64,000 bases of DNA from Streptomyces sp. S.PB5 (GTDB taxonomy: Bacteria; Actinomycetota; Actinomycetes; Streptomycetales; Streptomycetaceae), in the NCBI RefSeq assembly GCF_030403745.1, contig NZ_JAQMWP010000007.1:62001-126000 (forward strand). Reading direction: 5' to 3'. Positions within the stretch are counted from its first letter, which is position 1. Every line of letters starts with the position of its first letter. The position numbers and the translations under genes were made by a program. Shown piece by piece: positions 1 to 8,331 of this stretch. Below the pieces are notes generated by a model. It worked only from the letters and a program-made list of their open reading frames with translations, made no database searches and was not told the origin of the DNA.

Positions 1-545
1 TCGACGGAGACGGAGCAGCCGTCCTCGGCGGACATCGCACGGTCGGCCAGGACCAGCGGGATGCCGCGCTCGCGGAGCCGGGTGAGACGGGTGGGGTCGG
101 CGCTGAGCGGAACCACGACGGCACCGACGGCCCGCTGCTCGACGAGCATCGTGAAGTAGCCCTGCTCCCGCTCCGGGGCGTCACCGCTGTCGCAGAGCAC
201 GAGGGAGTAGCCGTGCTCGTACGCGGCGTCCGCGGCGCCGCGCGCGATGCGCGAGTAGAAGGTGTTGGCGACGTCGGGCAGGACCAGGCCGATCGAGGAG
301 GAGTGGCCGGTGCGCAGGCCCGCGGCTCCTGGATGGGGGACGTAGTCGAGGGCCGCGACGGCGTCACGGACCCGCTGTGCGGTACGGGCGTTGACCCGCT
401 CGGGGCGGTTCAGGACGTTCGACACCGTGGACACGGAGACGCCCGCCGCGGCCGCGACGTCCTGGATACGGGCGGGGCGAACCGGAATGGCGTCCACCCC
501 CCTCGCTGTGACCGCCGTGCGACCAGGCACGACGTGGTCCCTCAT
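1..545 (-). CDS. LacI-family transcriptional regulator (3' end beyond window)
   Basis: Sugar-responsive DNA-binding repressor; 181 codons are visible and the gene runs off the left edge. Reading down from ATG at 545, residues about 25-45 form the LacI helix-turn-helix (RIQDVAAAAGVSVSTVSNVL), followed by the hinge segment NRPERVNARTAQRVRDAV and the start of the periplasmic-binding-like effector domain (SSIGLVLPDVANTFYSRIARG). The first 23 residues are not family-typical, so an internal start nearer the HTH is possible. A LacI-type palindrome lies about 30 bp upstream, suggesting autoregulation. The effector cannot be inferred because the ligand-binding half is cut off. Confidence 0.9.
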   Translation of the reverse strand, partial: MRDHVVPGRTAVTARGVDAIPVRPARIQDVAAAAGVSVSTVSNVLNRPERVNARTAQRVRDAVAALDYVPHPGAAGLRTGHSSSIGLVLPDVANTFYSRIARGAADAAYEHGYSLVLCDSGDAPEREQGYFTMLVEQRAVGAVVVPLSADPTRLTRLRERGIPLVLADRAMSAEDGCSVSV

Positions 546-574
546 GGGCGACGCAAGTGTACCTTGGCCGCGTC

Positions 575-586
575 TGAAACGTTTTG
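575..586. promoter_or_regulatory. LacI-type operator (TGAAACGTTTTG)
   Basis: A near-palindrome with the central CG typical of LacI/GalR operators. It lies between the divergent LacI gene (start 545) and the DUF6629 gene (start 613), so it could control both. The binding protein is inferred to be the adjacent LacI regulator. Confidence 0.5.
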
Positions 587-612
587 GGCGAGCGGTCGGG
601 CAGGGTGGACCC

Positions 613-1233
613 ATGTGCTGGAGTGCGACGGCCGATCTGGTCGCGGGAACGGGCATCGTCTGCATCGGTACGGCCTGCGTGGCACGGGTGCGCCGGGCCG
701 GTGATCTGCCGCTCGCCGCCCTGCCGTTGCTGCTCGGCGCCCATCAGCTGATCGAGGCCCGGGTCTGGCAGCTCGGCGGCGGGACCGGTCCCGCCACCCT
801 GGCCTGGGCGGTCATCGCGCTGCCCCTGCTGGCGTTGTGGGTGCCGGTGGCCGTGCTGTGCGCGGCGCCACGGCGGGCCCGCGCCCGGCTGACGATTCCC
901 CTGGCCGCCGGTGTCGCGACCGCCGCGGCCCTCTCGTACGCCCTCGCCACCCGGACCGTGCGGGCCGAGATCCGCGGGCACACCGTCGGCTACGCCCTCG
1001 GCCTTACGCACGGACAACTCCTCGTCGCGGGCTACCTCCTGGCCACGGTCGGCGCGCTGCTGCTGTCCGGGGACCGCCGGCTGTGTGTCTTCGGCGTCCT
1101 GGCCGGGGTGGGTGCGCTCGTGTGCTTCGTGCTGTGGCGCACGGAGTTCGTCTCCACCTGGTGCGCGGTCGCGGCGGTCTGCTCGGTGACGGTGCTCGGA
1201 TGGGTGTGGCGGCGACCGGGGTGGTCACACTGA
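613..1233 (+). CDS. DUF6629-like integral membrane protein
   Basis: A 206-residue hydrophobic protein with about seven predicted membrane helices. It begins MCWSATADLVAG, the N-terminal signature I associate with the streptomycete DUF6629 family. The ATG at 613 is preferred over the longer open frame because the family motif begins exactly there. No catalytic motif is visible and the function is unknown. It is divergent from the LacI gene and may be under the shared operator. It ends convergent with the PhnB-like gene. Confidence 0.7.
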   Translation: MCWSATADLVAGTGIVCIGTACVARVRRAGDLPLAALPLLLGAHQLIEARVWQLGGGTGPATLAWAVIALPLLALWVPVAVLCAAPRRARARLTIPLAAGVATAAALSYALATRTVRAEIRGHTVGYALGLTHGQLLVAGYLLATVGALLLSGDRRLCVFGVLAGVGALVCFVLWRTEFVSTWCAVAAVCSVTVLGWVWRRPGWSH

Positions 1234-1315
1234 GTGCCGAGCTGCTGACCGGCCGCTGCCGGGAGACCGCCGCCCACCGGGAACACACCTGCGTCGGTAC
1301 CAGCCTTTTCAACAA

Positions 1316-1720
1316 CTACTCGGTGATGTTCACCATCCACGGGATGCCGAACCGGTCCGTGCACATGCCGAACACATCGCCCCACATCTGCTTCTCCAGC
1401 GGCACGGACACCGAGCCGCCGGCAGAGAGCTTCTCCCAGTAGCCGCGCAGCGCGGCGTCGTCGTCACCGCTCAGGCTCACGGAGAAGTTGTTGCCGGGGG
1501 TGTGCTCCATGCCCGGAGGGTTGTCGGCGCCCATGAGGGTGAAGCCGCCGGGCGTCTCCAGCATGCCGTGCATGATCTTGTCCGACCCGGGGGCCTCCGG
1601 GTCTCCGAAGTTGCCGTACGTGTTGAGCACGAGGGTGCCGCCGAAGACCTCCTTGTAGAACTCCATCGCCTGCTTCGCGTTGCCGTCGAAGCTGATGTAC
1701 GGGTTGAGTCGAGAGCCCAT
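1316..1720 (-). CDS. VOC-family PhnB-like protein
   Basis: A 134-residue single-domain member of the vicinal-oxygen-chelate (glyoxalase/bleomycin-resistance) fold, of the type often annotated PhnB or 3-demethylubiquinone methyltransferase-like. Visible family features are the opening LNPYISFDGNAKQAMEFYKEVFGG, the central HGMLETPGGFTLMGAD and the closing WGDVFGMCTDRFGIPWMVNI. The full domain is present. Substrate is unknown; these proteins often act as small detoxification or binding proteins. The start ATG at 1720 is unambiguous. It stands alone, convergent with the DUF6629 gene. Confidence 0.85.
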   Translation of the reverse strand: MGSRLNPYISFDGNAKQAMEFYKEVFGGTLVLNTYGNFGDPEAPGSDKIMHGMLETPGGFTLMGADNPPGMEHTPGNNFSVSLSGDDDAALRGYWEKLSAGGSVSVPLEKQMWGDVFGMCTDRFGIPWMVNITE

Positions 1721-1861
1721 GAAAACCTCCCTGAACGGGGCAGAACCCTGGTTGTGCGGAGGGTAGCCCGGGGTACCGACAACGGCACCCCGACTGTCCA
1801 GGGCGAGCCCGCGGTGGGAGGCTGGAACCGAGACATCCGCCTAGGGGACGCGGAGGGCACG

Positions 1862-3340
1862 ATGGGACGTGACGTACCGGCCCTGGTGTTCACCCGGGAG
1901 GACCGCCGCAGGTACCGGGACAAGATGCACACCTGCCTCGACGTCCTGGCGCAGATGCTGCGCGAGTCGGGCTTCGAGAGCGAGCGCCCCCAGGTCGGGC
2001 TGGAGATCGAGCTCAACCTGGTGGACGAGGACGGGCTCCCGGCGATGCGGAACACCGAGGTGCTCCAGGCCATCGCCGACCCGGCCTGGTCGACCGAGCT
2101 GGGCCGCTTCAACCTGGAGATCAACATTCCGCCCCGCGAGCTGACCACCGGCGGCCCCGGCGCCTGGGAGCAGGAGATCCGGGACGCGCTCAACCACGCC
2201 GAGGACCGCGCCGCGGCCGTGGGCGCACATCTGATCATGGTCGGCATCCTGCCGACGCTCGGGGAGGCGGACGTGGGCGAGCACGCCCTGTCCGGCGATC
2301 CCCGCTATCGGCTGCTGAACGAACAGATCTTCGCGGCCCGGGGCGAGGACCTGCGGATCAGGGTGGACGGCGTGGAGCGCCTGGCGATGTACGCCGACGC
2401 CATCACCCCCGAGGCCGCCTGCACCAGCACCCAGTTCCATCTCCAGGTCGCGCCCAAGGAGTTCGCGGACTACTGGAACGCCGCCCAGGCCGTCGCGGGT
2501 GTGCAGATCGCCCTGGCGGCCAACTCGCCCTTCCTCTTCGGGAGGGAACTGTGGCGCGAGACCCGTATCCCCCTGTTCGAGCAGGCCACCGACACCCGGC
2601 CCGAGGAGATCAAGGCCCAGGGAGTGCGGCCCCGGGTGTGGTTCGGCGAGCGGTGGATCACCAGTGTCTTCGACCTGTTCGAGGAGAACGTGCGCTACTA
2701 CCCGGCGCTGCTGCCGCTGTGCGACGACGAGGATCCTCAGGAGGCGCTCGACGGCGGCGGGGTGCCTCAACTGGGCGAACTGACCCTGCACAACGGCACG
2801 ATCTACCGCTGGAACCGCCCCGTGTACGCCGTCACCGACAGCGGTCCCCATCTGCGCATCGAGAACCGCGTCCTGCCCGCCGGTTCCACGGTGGCCGACA
2901 CCATCGCCAACGGCGCCTTCTACTACGGGCTGACCCGCGCGCTGGTCGACGAGGACCGGCCGGTGTGGACCCGGATGTCCTTCGCGGTCGCCGAGGAGAA
3001 CCTCCACGCGGCCGCCCGCGACGGCATCGACGCCCGGCTGTACTGGCCGGGCGTGGGCGAAGTCCCGGTCACGGAACTGGTGTTGCGGCGGCTGCTGCCG
3101 CTGGCACACCGGGGTCTGGAGCTGGCCGGCATGGACGCGGAGTGGCGGGAACCGCTCCTCGGCATCATCGACCAGCGGTGCGTCACCGCGCGCAACGGCG
3201 CCCTGTGGCAGGCGGAGACCGTCCACCACCTGGAGAAGGCCGGGGTCTGCGACCGCACGGAGGCGCTGCGGCGCATGACCACGACGTACATGGACTACAT
3301 GCATCTCAACGCGGCCGCGCACACCTGGCCGGTGGACTGA
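1862..3340 (+). CDS. Glutamate-cysteine ligase family (GCS2-like) ATP-dependent carboxylate-amine ligase
   Basis: A 492-residue protein of the GCS2/YbdK-like ligase family, which joins an amino group to the gamma-carboxylate of glutamate or a related acid. Motifs seen are GLEIELNLVDEDG (metal/ATP-binding glutamates) near residue 45, FNLEINIPPREL, the segment around CTSTQFHLQV near residue 190, and the late HLRIENRVLPAGST. ATG at 1862 is chosen because homology-like sequence starts just after it; the frame is open further upstream. It ends 6 bp from the convergent MocA gene. No ergothioneine or mycothiol genes are adjacent, so the true substrate is open. Confidence 0.8.
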   Translation: MGRDVPALVFTREDRRRYRDKMHTCLDVLAQMLRESGFESERPQVGLEIELNLVDEDGLPAMRNTEVLQAIADPAWSTELGRFNLEINIPPRELTTGGPGAWEQEIRDALNHAEDRAAAVGAHLIMVGILPTLGEADVGEHALSGDPRYRLLNEQIFAARGEDLRIRVDGVERLAMYADAITPEAACTSTQFHLQVAPKEFADYWNAAQAVAGVQIALAANSPFLFGRELWRETRIPLFEQATDTRPEEIKAQGVRPRVWFGERWITSVFDLFEENVRYYPALLPLCDDEDPQEALDGGGVPQLGELTLHNGTIYRWNRPVYAVTDSGPHLRIENRVLPAGSTVADTIANGAFYYGLTRALVDEDRPVWTRMSFAVAEENLHAAARDGIDARLYWPGVGEVPVTELVLRRLLPLAHRGLELAGMDAEWREPLLGIIDQRCVTARNGALWQAETVHHLEKAGVCDRTEALRRMTTTYMDYMHLNAAAHTWPVD

Positions 3341-3346
3341 GGCCGG

Positions 3347-4447
3347 TCAGCGCCGCCAGTCGTCGGCGGCCGTCAGCGGAACGGGGGCGGGCACCTCGGC
3401 CGATGTCGTCAGCTCGATGCGGCGCCCTTCGGCCGAGGAGCGCAGGAGGGCGGTCATCGTCTCCAGCAGATGGAGGGCGAGTTCACCGTTCGCACGGGGT
3501 GCCCGCTGTGCGTCCGCGGCGACGAAGTCGAGCAGGCCGATGCCGCGCGAGCCGTCGGCGTAGCCCGCCGACGGCGGGAGGCTGCGCCACTCGGTGCCGC
3601 CGAGCTCGAAGAGCTGTACCTCGCCGTCGAACTGGTTGGGGTCCGGCAGCCGGAGGGTGCCCGTCTCGCCGTGCACCTCGATGGGAGCCGCGGTGGTGGT
3701 GACGCCGTCGAAGCTCGTGGTGATCGTCGTCAGGGCGCCGCCCGTGTGTTCCAGGACTCCGGAGACATGACTGTCCACCTCGACCGGGATCCGCTCACCC
3801 GCGCGCGGGCCGCTGCCGATGACACGCTCGCCGCGCAGCCGGCTCGACGCCCCGGTCACGGCCCGCACCGGCCCCAGCAGATGGACGAGCGAGGCGAGAT
3901 AATACGGGCCCATGTCCAGCAGCGGCCCGCCCCCGGTGGTGTAGTAGAAGTCGGGGTGGGGGTGCCAGCGTTCATGTCCCGGGGTGACCATCACCGCCGA
4001 GGCGAACAGCGGGCGCCCGATGGTCCCCGACTCGACCGCGGCCCGCGCCGTCTGGATTCCGGTGCCCAGGACGGTGTCCGGAGCGCACCCCACCCCGACG
4101 CCCGCCTTCGCGGCCGCCTCCAACACGGCGTGGGCGTCGGTGAGTTCGGCGGCCAGCGGCTTCTCGCCGTAGACGTGCTTGCCGTGGGCGATCGCGCCCA
4201 GGGCGATCTCGGCATGGGCCGCGGGGACGGTGAGGTTCAGGACGGTGTCCACGTCCGGGCTGCTCAGCAACTCCTGGACGGTCAGCGCCCGTACGCCGGG
4301 GAACTCCGCGGCGACCGCCGCCGACCGGGTGGCGTCGAGGTCGGCGACCGCGGTGACGCGTACGGCGCTGCGGCCGACGAGCGTGTCCAGGTACGCGCGG
4401 GAGATGACCCCGAGCCCTACGACGCCGATGCGGTGCGCGTCGCCCAC
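3347..4447 (-). CDS. Gfo/Idh/MocA-family NAD(P)-dependent oxidoreductase
   Basis: A 366-residue sugar or inositol-type dehydrogenase. The N-terminus holds the Rossmann motif GVVGLGVISRAY, then VYGEKPLA with the family catalytic lysine near residue 95, and a C-terminal beta-sheet domain with DMGPYYLASLVHLLGP. The start is taken as GTG at 4447, which overlaps the 3' end of the ThuA gene by 31 bp, so translation is probably coupled; a much longer open frame upstream is ThuA shadow. Pairing with ThuA recurs in carbohydrate catabolic operons and suggests oxidation of a sugar or its glycoside. Confidence 0.88.
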   Translation of the reverse strand: MGDAHRIGVVGLGVISRAYLDTLVGRSAVRVTAVADLDATRSAAVAAEFPGVRALTVQELLSSPDVDTVLNLTVPAAHAEIALGAIAHGKHVYGEKPLAAELTDAHAVLEAAAKAGVGVGCAPDTVLGTGIQTARAAVESGTIGRPLFASAVMVTPGHERWHPHPDFYYTTGGGPLLDMGPYYLASLVHLLGPVRAVTGASSRLRGERVIGSGPRAGERIPVEVDSHVSGVLEHTGGALTTITTSFDGVTTTAAPIEVHGETGTLRLPDPNQFDGEVQLFELGGTEWRSLPPSAGYADGSRGIGLLDFVAADAQRAPRANGELALHLLETMTALLRSSAEGRRIELTTSAEVPAPVPLTAADDWRR

Positions 4448-5127
4448 AGCATGCCCCTCTCGATGACGGTTCGGACGTTCGGGTTCTGCAGAACGTCGAG
4501 GCTGTGCCCCGGAGTTGTCACGACGATCCGCCCGGCGCCCCACTGCCGGGTCCAGACGGCCGGCGCGGTGACCGGCCGGTGCCAGGGGTGCCATGGGCGG
4601 GTCGGATGGGTGGTGGTGGCCAGCACGTCGATCAGGTCGTCGTGGAGGACCCAGTACTGCTCCGTCGTCAGCTCGAAGTCCTCGATGCCCGCGGTGACGG
4701 GGTGCGCGCGGCCGAGTTCCGTGATGTTCACGGTGTGCGGCAGGAAGTTGTCCGCCTCGTCGCCCTGCCGCTCGCACGGCTCCTTGCCCGGATGGGTCGC
4801 GAACTGCCCGCCCACCAGGTGCAGATAGTCGGAGGAGGCGCGGAACGAGTCGGCGATTCCGCCGTGCCAGCCGGTGAACCCGGTACCGGCCTCGACCGCC
4901 GCGCTCAGTCCCGCCAGCTCTTTCCCGTCGATCTCCGACATCGTGACGCACTGCACGACGAGGTCGGTGGCCGCCAACTCGGCGGTGTCGGCGTAGACAT
5001 CGGTCGATTCCTCGATCCGGACGGTGTATCCGTTGTCACGGAGGAAGGGCACGAACAACTCCGTCGCCTCGACGGGCCGGTGTCCCTCCCATCCGCCGCG
5101 GACCACCAGGGCCTTCTTCTGTGTCAT
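4417..5127 (-). CDS. ThuA-domain protein (trehalose utilisation type)
   Basis: A 236-residue ThuA-like protein with a glutamine-amidotransferase-like fold. It opens with KKALVVRGGWEGHRPVEATELF and contains GFTGWHGGIADSFR and the conserved HPVTAGIEDFELTTEQYWVLHDD. ThuA proteins act in sugar catabolism, including 3-keto sugar handling; the exact reaction is not assigned here. The start ATG at 5127 matches the usual N-terminus. It is the first gene of a two-gene operon with the MocA oxidoreductase and is divergent from the ricin/beta-helix gene across a 200-bp regulatory region. Confidence 0.88.
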   Translation of the reverse strand: MTQKKALVVRGGWEGHRPVEATELFVPFLRDNGYTVRIEESTDVYADTAELAATDLVVQCVTMSEIDGKELAGLSAAVEAGTGFTGWHGGIADSFRASSDYLHLVGGQFATHPGKEPCERQGDEADNFLPHTVNITELGRAHPVTAGIEDFELTTEQYWVLHDDLIDVLATTTHPTRPWHPWHRPVTAPAVWTRQWGAGRIVVTTPGHSLDVLQNPNVRTVIERGMLWATRTASAS

Positions 5128-5189
5128 ACCGTCCCTTCGCCCGACGTCGTTGAACAGCCCCCTCACTATGCGCCAGGTGCCCGTGCGAG

Positions 5190-5221
5190 CGAAAGTGTTG
5201 GAGAGTTTGGCGAAACTTTCG
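5190..5221. promoter_or_regulatory. Inverted repeat and CGAAACTTTCG palindrome
   Basis: CGAAAGT (5190-5196) is inverted-repeated as ACTTTCG (5215-5221), and the right arm is itself part of an 11-bp palindrome CGAAACTTTCG (5211-5221). From memory, this palindrome type occurs upstream of streptomycete xylanase and other glycosyl-hydrolase genes as a repressor target. It sits between the thuA and beta-helix genes and could act on both. Confidence 0.5.
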
Positions 5222-5234
5222 GAGGCCGCGAGCG

Positions 5235-5246
5235 TGGTCTGTACCA
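5235..5246. promoter_or_regulatory. Possible DasR-like (dre) site TGGTCTGTACCA
   Basis: Matches 10 of 12 core positions of the DasR target TGGTCTAGACCA, with both half-sites TGGTCT and ACCA intact. It lies 5 bp upstream of the -35 hexamer of the following promoter. DasR is the GntR-type N-acetylglucosamine regulator. The assignment rests on the match only. Confidence 0.4.
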
Positions 5247-5251
5247 AACCC

Positions 5252-5280
5252 TTGACATGTCCATCTCTCACTTCTTAAAT
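5252..5280 (+). promoter_or_regulatory. Sigma-70-type promoter of the ricin/beta-helix gene
   Basis: TTGACA (5252-5257), a 17-bp spacer and TTAAAT (5275-5280): a perfect -35 with a 4/6 -10. It is 50 bp upstream of ATG 5330, whose ribosome site is GGAG at about 5319. Confidence 0.6.
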
Positions 5281-5329
5281 CACGCAGTGAAGTAAGCCCC
5301 CGCCGCCCCCCATCAGAAGCGGAGACGAC

Positions 5330-7507
5330 ATGCTCCGGCTCGCAAGACCATCCGCCGCGTTCGTGACCGTGGCGGCCCTCGCCTCGGCCCTGACCGTCCT
5401 GCAGCCCACCGAGGCCGCCGCCGCCCTGCCCACCGGCTGGTCCACGGTGGTGAACTCCGGCAGCGGCAAGTGCCTGGACGCCCGCTCCGCCGCGACCGTC
5501 AACGGCACCGCCGTACAGCAGTACACCTGCAACAGCACCACCGCCCAGCAATGGAGGTTCACCCCGACCGGCGACGGCTACGTACGGATCGACAACCGCA
5601 ACGACGCGGCCCAGGTCGTGGATGTCAGCGACGTCTCCACGGCCGACAACGCGCCCGTGCACCTGTGGACGTACGGCGGCGGCGCCAACCAGCAGTGGCA
5701 GGCCGTCGACGAGGGCGGCGGCGCCTACCACTTCGTCAACCGCAACAGCGGCAAGTGCCTCGACGTCCCCTCCGCCTCGACGGCCGACAGCGTCCAGTTG
5801 GTGCAGTACACCTGCAACGGCACCGCCGCCCAGCGCTTCCAGGTCGCCCCCGTGAGCACCGCGCCCGGGGACGTCGACCTCGGCCCCAATGTCGTCGTCT
5901 TCGACCCGTCGATGCCCTCGGCCACCATCCAGAGCCGGCTGAACCAGATCTTCCAGCAGCAGGAGACCAACCAGTTCGGCTCCCAGCGCTACGCGGTCAT
6001 GTTCAAGCCCGGCACCTACAGCAACGACGTCAACGTCGGCTTCTACACCCAGGTCCTGGGTCTCGGCCAGTCACCCGACTCGGTCACCATCAATGGCGCC
6101 GTGCACGTCGAGGCCGACTGGTTCCCGCCGCAGAACGCCACCCAGAACTTCTGGCGCGGCGCCGAGAACCTCTCGGTCAACCCCACCGGCGGCACGGACC
6201 GTTGGGCGGTCTCGCAGGCCTCCGGTTACCGCCGTATGCATGTCCGCGGCAACCTGGAACTGAGCGACGGCGGCTGGTCCAGCGGCGGCTTCATGGCCGA
6301 CAGCAAGATCGACGGCCAGGTCCGCTCCGGATCCCAGCAGCAGTGGCTGACCCGCAACTCCCAGCTCGGCAGCTGGACCGGCTCCAACTGGAACATGGTC
6401 TTCGTCGGCAGCCAGGGAGTCCCCGGCAACAGCTTCCCCAACCCGCCCTACACCACGGTGAACCAGACCCCGACGGTCCGTGAGAAGCCCTTCCTGTACG
6501 TCGACTCCGCGGGCGCCTACCGGGTGTTCGTCCCGTCCGTGCGGACCAACTCCTCCGCCACCACCTGGGCGAACGGCAACGCCCCGGGCACCTCGCTCGG
6601 CATCGACCAGTTCTACGTCGTCAAGCCCGGCGCGACCGCCGCGCAGATCAACACCGCGCTGGCCGAGGGCAAGAACCTCCTGGTCACCCCGGGCGTCTAC
6701 CACCTGAACCAGACCCTGCGGGTGACCCGCCCCGACACCGTCGTGCTCGGGCTCGGCCTCGCCACGTTCATCCCCGACAACGGCATCACGGCCATGACGG
6801 TCGCCGACGTCGACGGAGTGAAGCTCGCGGGCGTCCTCTTCGACGCGGGGACGACCAACTCCCAGACCCTCGTGGAAGTCGGCCCGTCCGGCGCCGCCGC
6901 CGACCACTCGGCCAACCCCACCTCCCTCCACGACGTCTACTTCCGCGTCGGCGGCGCCGCCGTCGGCAAGGCGACCACCAGCCTCGTCGTCAACAGCGAC
7001 GACGTCATCGGCGACCACATGTGGATCTGGCGCGGCGACCACGGCAGCGGCATCGGCTGGAACTCCAACACCGCCGACACCGGTCTGATCGTCAACGGCG
7101 ACGACGTGACCATGTACGGCCTGTTCGTCGAGCACTACCAGAAGCACCAGACCATCTGGAACGGCAACGGCGGCCGGACGTACTTCTACCAGAACGAGAT
7201 GCCCTACGACCCGCCGGACCAGGCCGCCTGGATGAACGGCTCCACCCAGGGCTACGCCGCCTACAAGGTCGCGAACTCGGTCACCAGCCACCAGGCCTAC
7301 GGACTCGGCAGCTACTGCTACTTCAACGTCAACCCGGGCGTCACCGCCGAGCACGCCTTCGAGGTGCCCAACACCGCGGGCGTCCGCTTCCAGAACATGG
7401 TGACCGTCTCCCTCGGCGGTACCGGAACCATCCGGCACGTCATCAACGACCGGGGCGGCCCGTCCAACTCCACGACCAATGTGGCGAACCTTGTGAACTA
7501 CCCGTAG
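5330..7507 (+). CDS. Secreted ricin B-lectin plus right-handed beta-helix protein
   Basis: A 725-residue secreted protein. A Sec signal peptide (LARPSAAFVTVAALASALTV) ends near AAAA at residues 25-31. A ricin-type carbohydrate-binding domain occupies about residues 33-165, with QxW-like repeats QQWRF, QQWQAV and AQRFQV. The remaining 550 residues resemble the pectate-lyase-like/GH55-like beta-helix proteins that databases sometimes mislabel adenylyl cyclase or coagulation-factor proteins; recurrent turns such as DDVIGDHMWIWRGDH are visible. The catalytic activity is not identified. The lectin domain and the upstream operators point to polysaccharide binding or degradation outside the cell. 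Confidence 0.75.
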   Translation: MLRLARPSAAFVTVAALASALTVLQPTEAAAALPTGWSTVVNSGSGKCLDARSAATVNGTAVQQYTCNSTTAQQWRFTPTGDGYVRIDNRNDAAQVVDVSDVSTADNAPVHLWTYGGGANQQWQAVDEGGGAYHFVNRNSGKCLDVPSASTADSVQLVQYTCNGTAAQRFQVAPVSTAPGDVDLGPNVVVFDPSMPSATIQSRLNQIFQQQETNQFGSQRYAVMFKPGTYSNDVNVGFYTQVLGLGQSPDSVTINGAVHVEADWFPPQNATQNFWRGAENLSVNPTGGTDRWAVSQASGYRRMHVRGNLELSDGGWSSGGFMADSKIDGQVRSGSQQQWLTRNSQLGSWTGSNWNMVFVGSQGVPGNSFPNPPYTTVNQTPTVREKPFLYVDSAGAYRVFVPSVRTNSSATTWANGNAPGTSLGIDQFYVVKPGATAAQINTALAEGKNLLVTPGVYHLNQTLRVTRPDTVVLGLGLATFIPDNGITAMTVADVDGVKLAGVLFDAGTTNSQTLVEVGPSGAAADHSANPTSLHDVYFRVGGAAVGKATTSLVVNSDDVIGDHMWIWRGDHGSGIGWNSNTADTGLIVNGDDVTMYGLFVEHYQKHQTIWNGNGGRTYFYQNEMPYDPPDQAAWMNGSTQGYAAYKVANSVTSHQAYGLGSYCYFNVNPGVTAEHAFEVPNTAGVRFQNMVTVSLGGTGTIRHVINDRGGPSNSTTNVANLVNYP

Positions 7508-7551
7508 GTCGGGGGTGTCCCAGGGCGGCAGGATGGGGTGAGGTGAGTGCC

Positions 7552-8280
7552 ATGTCCCCAGTCCGCGCCGTCCTCCGCGCCGTCCTCCTCGCCGGCACCG
7601 GTATCGCCCTGCTCCTCGGCTGCTCCGGCGGCGGGGGAGCAGGGGGCGACACCGCGACGAGCCGGGGTACGACCGTGTCGGCGACGAGCCCTGCGGGGTC
7701 CGCGCCGACGACGGAAGGATCGAAGCCCTCTGCGCCCCCGTCGCCTTCGACGTCCCCGGCTCCTCGGCCGGCGCTGCTCACCATCCCGGCGATCGGTGTC
7801 GAGGAGCTGCGCGTCGTCCCGTACGAGGGGACGACGGACGACAGGGCGGGCACCAGGATCCAGAGCCGCGGCGTCGCCGCCAACCCCTACGGCGAGCGCG
7901 GCGGCGTGGGTCCCGGCGAGGTCGGCAACTACCTCGTGACGGCCCACCGCCTCTCCAGCGGAGGTCCGCTGCGCCGGCTCCCGGACCTCGACGAAGGGGA
8001 CTCGGTCCTGGTGACCGTGGGCGGTGCGGTCCACGAGTACGAGATCACCGGCACCAGGAAGACCTCCTTCCGCTCCGCGCGCTCCCTGGCCGAACAGCGG
8101 GCGGCGGTTCCGGGGTTCCCCGGCAGGCGCCCCACTCAGGCCATGATCACGATCTCCACGTGTCTGACCCTTGAGGACGACGCCGCCGGGAACTTCTGGC
8201 GTGACGAGAACGGCAACCCCGAACACCGCGTCGACAAGATCGGCGTACTGACCGGCACACGGACACCCGAACCTGACTGA
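7552..8280 (+). CDS. Class E/F sortase, predicted lipoprotein
   Basis: A 242-residue cysteine transpeptidase. A lipobox-like LLLGC follows a hydrophobic N-terminus, then comes a Ser/Thr/Pro-rich tether (about residues 30-75) and the sortase barrel. The catalytic triad is visible: His in TAHRLSSGG, Cys in TISTCLTLED and Arg in HRVDKIGVL. ATG 7552 has a GGTGAGG-like ribosome site; the in-frame GTG 7543 is an alternative. It lies 45 bp downstream of the beta-helix gene in the same direction. No LPXTG-type substrate is seen nearby, so its partner is unknown. Confidence 0.85.
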   Translation: MSPVRAVLRAVLLAGTGIALLLGCSGGGGAGGDTATSRGTTVSATSPAGSAPTTEGSKPSAPPSPSTSPAPRPALLTIPAIGVEELRVVPYEGTTDDRAGTRIQSRGVAANPYGERGGVGPGEVGNYLVTAHRLSSGGPLRRLPDLDEGDSVLVTVGGAVHEYEITGTRKTSFRSARSLAEQRAAVPGFPGRRPTQAMITISTCLTLEDDAAGNFWRDENGNPEHRVDKIGVLTGTRTPEPD

Positions 8281-8289
8281 AACCCGTGC

Positions 8290-8317
8290 GGTGGCGCCCG
8301 CCGGGGAGTTCGCCACC
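8290..8317. terminator. Possible bidirectional terminator hairpin
   Basis: GGTGGCG (8290-8296) pairs with CGCCACC (8311-8317) across a 14-nt loop, between the convergent sortase and AcoR-like genes. The stem is short. Confidence 0.35.
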
Positions 8318-8331
8318 TGCCGGGTGCCGCG

